Under the pieces are notes generated by a model, which saw nothing but the letters and a program-made list of their open reading frames with translations, did not search any database and had not been told where the DNA came from. The translations under genes and the position numbers were made by a program. From positions 124,176,414 to 124,240,413 of the forward strand of contig CM057824.1 in the NCBI GenBank assembly GCA_030068075.1: a stretch of 64,000 bases of DNA, given 5' to 3'. The stretch is from Paguma larvata. Taxonomy: Eukaryota > Chordata > Mammalia > Carnivora > Viverridae. Position 1 is the stretch's first letter, and each line of letters starts with the position of its first letter. This document shows, one piece after another, positions 56,376 through 64,000 of the stretch.

Positions 56376-57369
56376 TTACTTGAAATATAAATGAAAATTA
56401 CAAAGACAATTTTAGAAGTGCTTGCATTATACAGTATTTCTTTGCTGACCTCAAGGATTTTACAGTATGACTGTGAACTGAATTCATTATGAAATATTAA
56501 TAGGCATATGTTTTATGAAACACTCGACTTTCATAGAAATATAAAACCATGGATAATTTGAGTAAGAAATGCCCATAGCTTTTCTAAATTCTGGCTATAA
56601 AAGTAAAACCCAGACAGGCTCTGGATTCATTTCACATATGAATTTTATATTTTGTATTCTGGTAACATTGATGCTCTTCTTTACAGGCTATATAAGAGAC
56701 CTGCTCTAAAACCTCATTATGTGAACATTTTCGCCCAATATTCAAGGACTTTTTTAATGTAACTGGTTGACCATATGTTTCTACCATATGTTTGATAATG
56801 CTTTAAAAAGAAAGAACAGAGCACATAAAATCTAGAGAAACTAGACAACGGTCTACAGCCTAAATGATCCAGAAAAATTATAACATATTTAACACCAGAA
56901 CAAAGAAAGATTTATGACTGCCAGTGAACAAATGATTAATCATTAAATCATACTGACTAAGTTAGTAAGTACTTGAGTGGTAAGACATCTAAGTGTTAAT
57001 CACTTTTCACTTATTGAATGTGTGGCTGTTCGGAGGAATTAAGACATGACAGGGTATGTTTTAGTACTCCATTAATACACAACTCAGGCACACTCAAATA
57101 TCTTCAACCACTTAGAGCAGGTATTAATTAACCAATAAAACATAACCTGGAGCAACTGAAGGCTATTACATTCTTTTTGGGTCTTAAACTCTGAAATCAG
57201 ATGGGAGGAAAAAAGGAATGAAGAAAAATACAGAGTACTGTTAAATAAAGACGACTTAAGGGAATTATTAAAATAAAGATTCCACAGGCTATTATTATAT
57301 TTGTCTTTACCTACTTACAAATGTTGACCCCAAACATGTATGCAGAAGTATTTTTCCCCTCTAAAAAAA
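56376..57369. other. unassigned
   Basis: AT-rich DNA. No recognised element. Confidence 0.5.
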
Positions 57370-57379
57370 AAACTGAAAT

Positions 57380-57580
57380 GGGGCACCTGGTTTGCTTAGT
57401 TGGTTAAGCATCTGACTTTGGCTCAGGTCATGATCTTGCGGTTCAAACCCTGTGATGGGCTCAGTGCTGAGAGCACAGAGCCTAGAGCTTGCTTTGGATT
57501 CTGTGTCTCCCTCTCTCTCTCTAACCCTCCCCTGCTCATGCTCTGTCTCTCAAAAATAAATAACCATTAAACAAATTTAA
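57380..57580 (+). mobile_element. CAN SINE with TSD
   Basis: The head GGGGCACCTGGTTTGCTTAG, TCATGATCTTGCGGTTC and GAGAGCACAGAGCCTAGAGCTTG lead to (TC)n and CAAAAATAAATAACCATT. Flanks AAACTGAAATG and AAACCTGAAATG (57370-57380 and 57581-57592) form the duplication. The B-box region has lost about 10 bases. Confidence 0.94.
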
Positions 57581-57599
57581 AAACCTGAAATGAAATGCA

Positions 57600-58350
57600 A
57601 ATAATAAAGAATGTACCATTTTGAAGGACACAATTCAGGGCACCTGGATGGCTTGGTTACTTAAGTTTTGGACTTTAGATTTTAGCTCAGGACATAGTCT
57701 CTAAATTCCTGAGAATGAGCGCTGCATTGGGCTCTGTGGTAACAGCATGAAGCCTGCTTAGGAATCTCTCTCTCTCCCTCTCTCTCTGCCCCTCCCCTGC
57801 TCATGAGTGTGTAGGCACACACTCTTTCACTCTCAATATAAATAAATAAACATTTAAAAAAAATGAAGTGTACAATCCAGTGGCATTTTATGGGTTGGAA
57901 AACCATCACTTATATGAAATTCCAAAACATCTTTATCACCTCAAAAGCAAACCCTGTACTCAGTAGGCAGTCATTTATTCCCTATTCCTCCCAGGCCCTA
58001 ACAATCACAAATCTGTGTTCTCTGTCTATACATTCAACTATTCTAGAAATTTTATAGAAGTGGAATCATATATTTATCCTTTTATGTCTTATTTATTTCA
58101 CTTAGCATAATGTTTTCAAGGTTTTTCCATGTATCAGATTTTCTTTTTATGTGTGAAAAATATTTCATTGTATGTATACACTGCATTGTATCCATTCATC
58201 CACTGATCGATACTTGGGTTTTTTCCATTTTTCGGCTATTGTGAATAGTGCAGCTACAAATATTTAGGTACAAATATTTTACCGGGTTTCAATTTGGGGA
58301 GTATATATATATAGGAATGGAATGGATGGATCTTGTATACTTTCAAGGTA
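57600..58350 (-). repeat. old LINE-1 3' region split by a CAN SINE
   Basis: ATGTACCATTTTGAAGGACACAATTCA lies left of the SINE. TGAAGTGTACAATCCAGTGGC, AAAACCATCACTTATATGAAATTCC, TAGAAATTTTATAGAAGTGGAATCATATA, CTTAGCATAATG, TTTCATTGTATGTATACACTGC and GGCTATTGTGAATAGTGCAGC lie right of it. These are classic complemented LINE-1 (L1M type) landmarks in order. Confidence 0.78.
57638..57864 (+). mobile_element. CAN SINE inside old LINE-1
   Basis: The head GGGCACCTGGATGGCTTGG, middle GGGCTCTGTGGTAACAGCATGAAGCCTGC, (TC)n run and AATATAAATAAATAAACATTT tail are visible. GAAGGACACAATTCA and GAAGTGTACAATCCA (57623-57637 and 57865-57879) are the two target copies. The right copy matches the LINE-1 family sequence better, so the left one has mutated. 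Confidence 0.93.
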
Positions 58351-58453
58351 AGTTTCCCCTCAATTTTGTGTTAAGTATTTCCATATTTTGTATTTCTTTA
58401 TTTGTGGGACAAATTTAAGAAATCAACATTTATTTTAAAAAGGAGAGAAAACA

Positions 58454-58640
58454 GGGGTGCCTGGGTGGCTAAGTCAGTTAAGAATCCAACTTTGGCTCTG
58501 GTCATGATCTCACAGTCTGTGAGCTGGAGCCCTGCATAGGGATCTGCGCTGACAGCATGGAGCCTGCTTCAGATCTCCTGTCTCCCTCTCTTTCTGCCCC
58601 CACCCACTTCTCTCAAAAATAAATACTTAAAAAATTATAA
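58454..58640 (+). mobile_element. CAN SINE
   Basis: A good consensus head, GGGGTGCCTGGGTGGCTAAG, CATGATCTCACAGTCTGTGAG, TCTGCGCTGACAGCATGGAGCC, a short CT tract and CAAAAATAAATACTT. Weak flanks AGGAGAGAAAACA and AGAGAGAAACTAA may be the duplication. Confidence 0.94.
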
Positions 58641-59112
58641 GAGAGAGAGAGAGAAACTAAAAATTATTTTCTACTACACAAATTATTCATGGTGGCTTTA
58701 AAGTTGAAAAGAAAGAGGTGATCCTTTCGGCGACCTGCAGTGGTACAGAAAACTTATTTTGGACAGGGTATCAGGGCCGGTAATGGGGTTTGTGTTCTGA
58801 CAGCTTTCCTGGTTTGCCTTATGGACCAAGGGTTAGTGATGAATAAGATCCAGTGGAAGAGTGTCATCCAGAGAAAACTTGGAGCCTTTACAAGATGTAA
58901 GGTGTAAAAATAAAGGGCACAGAAATTGAAAAAGCAAGGAAACATTTGAAAAAAACAATGTGTATAGTATTTAGTGGAAAAGCATTAAGCATCCCAAAAG
59001 AATTGAATAAGGATAGAAAAAGACCAGGACAACAGTGTAAAGCTGTCTTCTGGTATTTTGATATCTTGGCCTCAACAAAGATTTTATTCGATAGGCTTTC
59101 CTTACTTTAACT
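58641..59112. other. unassigned
   Basis: No element was recognised. A segment near 58720-58880 has higher GC (CCTTTCGGCGACCTGCAG, GGTATCAGGGCCGGTAATGG) but no significant frame. Confidence 0.45.
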
Positions 59113-59240
59113 TAATTTTCCTCTCCTCTCTTCTTCTCTCTCCTCCCCGCTCCTTCCCACCCCTTCTTTCTACTCCTCTCCTCTCCTTTTCTTTTTTATT
59201 CTTTATTCAATTTTTTTTTCATTTCTTTTCCTTTGTCCAA
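59113..59240. repeat. polypyrimidine tract, about 125 bases
   Basis: The plus strand is almost only C and T (CCTCTCC, TCTTC and CTTTT units, then a T-rich end). No SINE body is attached. The complement is polypurine. Confidence 0.9.
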
Positions 59241-59569
59241 ATGTTTTGGACTTAGTTACAAAGATATATTAACATCCCGGGTTTGTTTCAGAAAGACAGT
59301 GACAAAATACAAGTGTCAGGTACCAGGGAGACTTGTGTTGATGAGTGAGCTTAGCAATTTCCAAACATCCAAGGAAATAAAAAAGGAGATGAAAGTGCTA
59401 GAGTCGACAGCAATAGTCAAATAGATTTTACATACATATAAGTATTGAGACAGCCACAATACAACGCATGTGTGAAAAAACATGTCCAAAACATGCTCTT
59501 CTTTATTGCCTTTCTCTATTTTGAATGTGGATGTCTCTTTTGTGAATGTAAACACTAAAACTCTAAAGC
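59241..59569. other. unassigned
   Basis: No recognised feature. Short overlapping frames on both strands have no coding signature. Confidence 0.45.
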
Positions 59570-59771
59570 ATTATATTTTCAACTGGTGGTTGCCAGAGGG
59601 GAAGTTGGTGGGGTGACAGATGAAATAGATAAAGGGGATTAAGAGTACACTTATTTTGAAGAGTACCGAGAAACGTATAGAATTTCTGAATCATATTATA
59701 CAACCGAAACTAATAGAAAACTGTATGTGAATTATACTTTAATAAAAACATTAAAACAAAACAAAACAAAA
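59570..59771 (+). mobile_element. LINE-1 3' end
   Basis: Sense 3' UTR: CTGGTGGTTGCCAGAGGGG, GGTGGGGTGACAGATGAAATAGATAAAGGGGATTAAGAGTACAC, TTATACAACCGAAACTAATAG, AACTGTATGTGAATTATACTTTAATAAAAAC, then (AAAAC)n. It is a 5'-truncated copy of about 200 bases. Confidence 0.85.
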
Positions 59772-59838
59772 GATTAAGCATTAGATTTTACAATTAAGTT
59801 ATTAAAATTTTAAATTATAACAAAAGTATAGAGATTTT

Positions 59839-60045
59839 TCTTTAATTTTTTTAATGTTTATTTATTTTTGAGAGAGAGAGCATGAGCAGGGAAGGGTCAG
59901 AGAGAGAGAGACACAGAATCTGAAGCAGGCTCCAGGCACCTAGATGTCAGCACAGAGCCCAATCCAGGGCTCGAACTCACAAACAACAAGATTGTGACCT
60001 GAGACGAGGCCGGATGCTTAACTGAATGAGCCCCCCAGGTGCCCC
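59839..60045 (-). mobile_element. CAN SINE with 17-base TSD
   Basis: The complement runs TTTTTTTAATGTTTATTTATTTTTGAGAG, AGGCTCCAGGCACCTAGATGTCAGCACAGAGCCC, GGGCTCGAACTCAC and CCCCCCAGGTGCCCC. It is close to consensus. AAAAGTATAGAGATTTT and AAAAGTATAGAAGTTTT flank it (59822-59838 and 60046-60062). Confidence 0.96.
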
Positions 60046-60274
60046 AAAAGTATAGAAGTTTTAAAATTAAATTATAAAATTATAATTTTATGATACATAC
60101 AATTATAAAAACTATTTAAAATTATTAGAGAAATTATTAAAAGACATGTAGCAATAAGCATGGCTGTCATGTGTTTGTAAAGATATAACTATAAACACAG
60201 AAACAGTAACAATGATATGTTAAAAATGTATATAACCATAAAATATTAAAAAACTCATTTTTATGGTTTGCCTC

Positions 60275-60480
60275 CCAACTCTTAAATACAGAGAAAAAAA
60301 CGGAGGGTTGAGAGGTGGGGAGGGGAAACTGAGTGATGGGATTGAGGAGCGCACTTGTTGGGATGAGCAACGGGTGTTGTATGTATGCGATGAATCGCAG
60401 GACTCCACCCCCAGAACTAAGAGCACACTGTATATACACTGCATGACAGCCAACTTGACGATAAATTATATTAAAAAATC
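60275..60480 (+). mobile_element. carnivore LINE-1 3' end
   Basis: It reads GGAGGGTTGAGAGGTGGGGAGG, GATGGGATTGAGGAGCGCACTTGTTGGGATGAGCAACGGGTGTTGTATGTATGCGATGAATCGC, then CACTGTATATACACTGCATGACAGCC and ATAAATTATATTAAAAAA. It is the same subfamily type as the copies at 25223-25505 and 48190-48903 but in the opposite direction. Several CpGs remain. Confidence 0.87.
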
Positions 60481-61552
60481 ATTCAATTATGTCCTTTCTT
60501 CTTAGTTTATTCATTTTAGTGGTGAAAAACAGACAACTGATCACAAATTCCAAGTTGGTTGACTATCCTCTATTTACTCTGAGGAGAAAGCTGTCTACAG
60601 TAAGTTGTTATGGCTAAATTATATAGGAAGATTCATATAAACATGTAGGAAGAGTGAAACATTGAGAAGTTTGTATGACAGCAAAAACCCAGAAACATAA
60701 AAAAAAAAAAAAGGAATGCTTTTCTTTCCTTTCTTCCTTGGTGCCCTTTTATAAACTAAATGTCAGAGTTCTACTCTGTGACAATTTTGCCATCTAAGAC
60801 AAACCATTTGCAGTAAATTTCCTGGAGACCTGAAGTGAAGAATGACCTTAAATATATATTTTTTTGATGCTACTCTCAGAAACAAATGGGCCAAGAGCAA
60901 AATCTATAAAAGGACATGCATGGTCTGAAGAAGTGGGCACATAAATAGTTACTATATAATACTACCTTTAATATATCAGGATTATTTCAATCATGCAGTT
61001 AATTTTCATCTATTTACAATAATAAATTTGGACCCATATTGATAAAATGCACAGGTAATTAAAATGGCTAATATGGCCAAAAATTGAAATCACTTTTATC
61101 ACTGAGCCTATATTTTAAGAATATTAATAACACCTAACGACAACTGTGTTTTTTGTTTTGTTTTGTTTTATTCCAAGTCTTTAGTCTCACATCTACTAAA
61201 GTTCTGATGAGATAGGAAAGCAGAGGGGAATATGAGAATATTATAATTTAGAAACTAGAGTTCTCATTCCAGGAGTAAGCGAATGCTGATTCTAATAAAT
61301 ATATTTTCTTGAGTACTTATTTAATACAAGTATGTGTAAAAGAAGTAAAATATCATTCTGATTAATGTCATACATACCAGAGTTTGTTCAAAGGAGTCCA
61401 TATAAAGCAGTACATTTCTGAATTATTTTCCATCTACTTCATTCTGTATTTCCAGCCCAAGGCGGCTAATTCCTCAGTAACTTCCAAATTCCTTTGGTGC
61501 CTCAATTGCTTTCATCCAAGTTAATACTGTTAAGCACAGTGGAGTTGTATGT
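60481..61552. other. unassigned
   Basis: AT-rich DNA with an A run at 60699-60712 and (GTTTT)n near 61150. No recognised element. Confidence 0.5.

Positions 61553-61593
<41 letters not shown>
61553..61593. repeat. (GT)n microsatellite, about 20 units
   Basis: A pure GT run ending in GTATG. It is not attached to a retroelement tail. Confidence 0.97.
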
Positions 61594-61597
<4 letters not shown>

Positions 61598-63224
61598 TAT
61601 CGCAGATTTATGGGATGGGTGCAAGGCTGGATGGAATGGAAGAAGGAAGAGCACATTCTGATATTGCTAATACATATCTCACATGACTACTTACTGATAG
61701 TGCCTGTAACTTGTTTTTGATCAAACATCATTGATGATCAGATAAATTAATTCTATAATATATATAGTTTAAGATATTTGTTCTAGTCACTTTTTATTTT
61801 TCTGTTACTTTCAATTCTTAAAGTTTCAAAAGCCCTAAATCAAAATAGAGACTATACAGCAAAAGCCATAGGATATCTCAGCCACTCACACTAATGCCAT
61901 CGCATTTCCAACTTCTTCTTCAGTTACCTCTGACAGTTTCACTCTGTAGCCCTTATTCTGGATCTCCCTCAACATAGGGTTGCATTTCTTAAACTAAAAG
62001 TTACCAAAAATGTGTGTCCTTTCTCCACGAATAACTTTAACAGAGGGATATATTAAGTTGGAAGAAGGGTACTTTTGTCGTTTCTCACAGTCCTGAACAA
62101 ACTGTAAGCAGCCCTCAATAATTCTTGGGCTCCAGTTTAAGGCTTTCTTCTAGCCAAATGTAAATATTTTTTTTCTTTCTGTAAAATGTTCAGCATTTGT
62201 TTGTTTTCAAATCTTAGTAACGATAGATGCACTAAAGAACAGAAAACCAAAAACAGACTTATACAAATCAGAACTATTAAGGTCCCCTTGGGCCAAGAAA
62301 AGAGAACTATTGATTCTGGAGCTCACTCTGCCAAAAGTGTTCCACACTGATCTGCAATCGAATCAACAGTATCATGAAATCCCATGAGAAAATGCAGGTT
62401 GTGACTGTGAGGAAGAGTACCAGTCCTGATTTTCTTTAACTAGTGATGGAGATCCATTCTTTAGCCTTGAGGAAAATAAATAAATACTTTCTTTCTGCAT
62501 AAAAAGAAGGAAGTAGAAGGTGGAAGAGAATGTGACATTCGAAGGAAAACAAATCTCTGATGCTAGAAAAGGTGGATTAACTCAAGCAAAAGCTTATATT
62601 TTAGAGGAACATTTTGCAAGTGAAAAAATAAATCTTTAATCAGCAGCCGGGATATCATGGATGAGCAGACCAGATAATATATGATTGCTTTATTTTGGAA
62701 TGCTTATTTCAGTTTGAGATATGTCCTAATGTGTGCCTTTTGAGATTCTTTAACAAAACATGTTTATTGAAATTAGTATTTCTATAGTCATCAGCTCCTT
62801 GTTTTCAAGCATAACTTTATCATAATTGAATAACTGCACACATGTTTCATTAACTATGATATTAAAATGTTTATAAAATTATATTTAGATTTCCTTTTAT
62901 ATTTAAAATTATCTTCATATATTTTTGGCAGTTTTTATAATTTGTTTAATTCATCTAGATTTACATGTTACAGATGGAAAATTAGAATACAAAATTTGTT
63001 TCTCTAAAAGCAACTATAACTCATAGAAAATGTTGAACTCAATAACCAAGTGAAGAAGTTATGTAAATAAACAACTGGTTTATTAATCATGAGACTGTGC
63101 ATTAGGCAGTGACAAATTTTGGTGAAAACTTCTCTCTGAGGGCCTAGTGTGTTCACTTAGAATCACAAAATCATGAAGTTTGATAACTGAATGAGAATGT
63201 ATAACCATGTGTTTTATCTTTATA
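61594..63224. other. unassigned
   Basis: No recognised element or exon over 1.6 kb. Confidence 0.5.
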
Positions 63225-63360
63225 GCTTTATACCTGAAAAAACCCAAACTCACAGAAGTTAAGATTCTGCCAAAACATATGCCTTAGGCCATCAGAATAA
63301 GAATTCTAGTTTTTAACTTCTAGTCTAGTGCTCTCTCCACTAAACCATTCTGGTTTCCAT
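63225..63360 (-). repeat. MIR SINE fragment
   Basis: The complemented MIR tRNA-related part and head are visible: CCTGAAAAAACCCAAACTCACAGAAGTTAAGATTCTGCC, then CTTCTAGTCTAGTGCTCTCTCCACTAAACCATTCTGG. Confidence 0.72.
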
Positions 63361-64000
63361 TTATTCTGATATTTTTAAGGTAAGGGTCAGTAATTTCTCA
63401 TTTTAGCAATGGACCAAATCTAGGCTCTTATCCCTAAAAACGTTCATTAGTTACCATTCCTTTTTTCTTCAAAGTTACTAAACCTTAAGCAAGCAAATGG
63501 TTCTCTTAGATAAAATTATATATAAAGTCGGTACTAGTACTCTAATCATCTGATTTGCTACTCTTAACCAACAAAGAATGACTGCACAAAAATAGATACC
63601 TCAAAATCATCATTCTAGATATCAGAACAGCTACAGTTTCTATAGTGAACTTGATCTTCTAATTTTAAAAGTGTCTTATTACAATAAAATCAGTTCTAAG
63701 ATTTTTTGTTTTTATTTTTAGGATACCTAACACATTTGTTTCCCATTGTCTACATTAATGAACACTCCTGGTCATGAACCCTTGGGACAAATTCTAAGCG
63801 AGCCCTCAAGATGTCCACCTGGTAGCGTGCAAGTCTTCGATAATTCTCTCCCCTTGATGGTAGGGGAACCTGCAGGCATCATGGGATACTACTCCAGGAA
63901 TTATGTCACCTTTCTTGAAAAAAAGATTCAGTAGATGTAATTAAAGAAGATGATACATGATACATGGCATTGCTGGGTGATTTTTGAAATCTGAGTCTAG
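63361..64000. other. unassigned; possible LTR-like piece at the end
   Basis: From 63740 the sequence (CCTGCAGGCATCATGGGATACTACTCC, GGAATTATGTCACC, GATTCAGTAGATGTAATTAA) has the feel of a MaLR/LTR fragment running toward the window edge. I cannot assign it. A 62-codon plus frame inside it is not supported as a gene. Confidence 0.35.

Noticed and set aside
58720..58945. Possible processed pseudogene in a GC-richer segment
   Set aside because: No poly(A) tail, target repeat or recognised protein could be seen, and the frames are short.
1..64000. A previously undescribed multi-gene system (defence, biosynthetic or other)
   Set aside because: The window is repeat-rich vertebrate DNA without coding clusters. 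Nothing supports an operon-like or modular system.

Overview
This is a stretch of mammalian nuclear DNA with no gene that I can support. It is AT-rich and full of stops in all six frames. The longest open frame is about 143 codons and lies in an old LINE copy. There are no ribosome-binding sites or operons, no full-length RNA gene, no CRISPR array and no convincing exon. The host is a carnivoran, most likely a cat-family species. About 24 copies of a tRNA-Lys-derived carnivore SINE (CAN SINE) are present. Most have the long feliform form: a GGGGCGCCTGGGTGGCTCAG-type head, a middle reading roughly CTGTGCTGACAGCTCAGAGC, a (TC)n tract and a CAAAAATAAATAAA tail. Carnivore-type LINE-1 3' ends are also present. 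Family names are from memory of consensus sequences, not from a database search.

Layout. 1-10 kb: sparse, with MIR and L2 fragments and six SINEs. 10-20 kb: L2, an antisense MLT1 LTR, a Tc1/mariner-like DNA element carrying a SINE, then more SINEs, L2 and MIR. 20-32 kb: an unusual GC-rich patch (about 20.82-21.13 kb), a MaLR LTR, a LINE-1 inside a MIR, an (AGT)14 array, a long L2 copy, and a LINE-1 3' end inside a SINE tail. 32-40 kb: two CA microsatellites, a tailless tRNA-Thr half-gene, a hAT-like element, a three-copy minisatellite and the youngest-looking SINE. 40-49 kb: L2 and MIR fragments, two SINEs at one target site with three copies of the target sequence, MLT1 and a LINE-1. 49-54 kb: mostly unassigned. 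53-60 kb: a twin-primed (internally inverted) LINE-1, an MLT2 LTR inside L2, a solo LTR with recognisable promoter and poly(A) signals, and clustered SINEs. 60-64 kb: a LINE-1 3' end, a GT microsatellite and a MIR remnant.

No genes act together here. The content is a layered record of transposition. The oldest layer is L2, MIR and old LINE-1. Above it lie MaLR and ERVL LTRs and DNA transposons, then carnivore LINE-1 and SINEs, many still flanked by readable target-site duplications (TSDs). The window could be intergenic or a large intron; the sequence alone does not decide. No new coding system was found. The most interesting items are structural: the tandem same-site SINE pair, the tailless tRNA-Thr retropseudogene, the twin-primed LINE-1, the SINE/LINE-1 nest, the solo LTR and the GC-rich patch.
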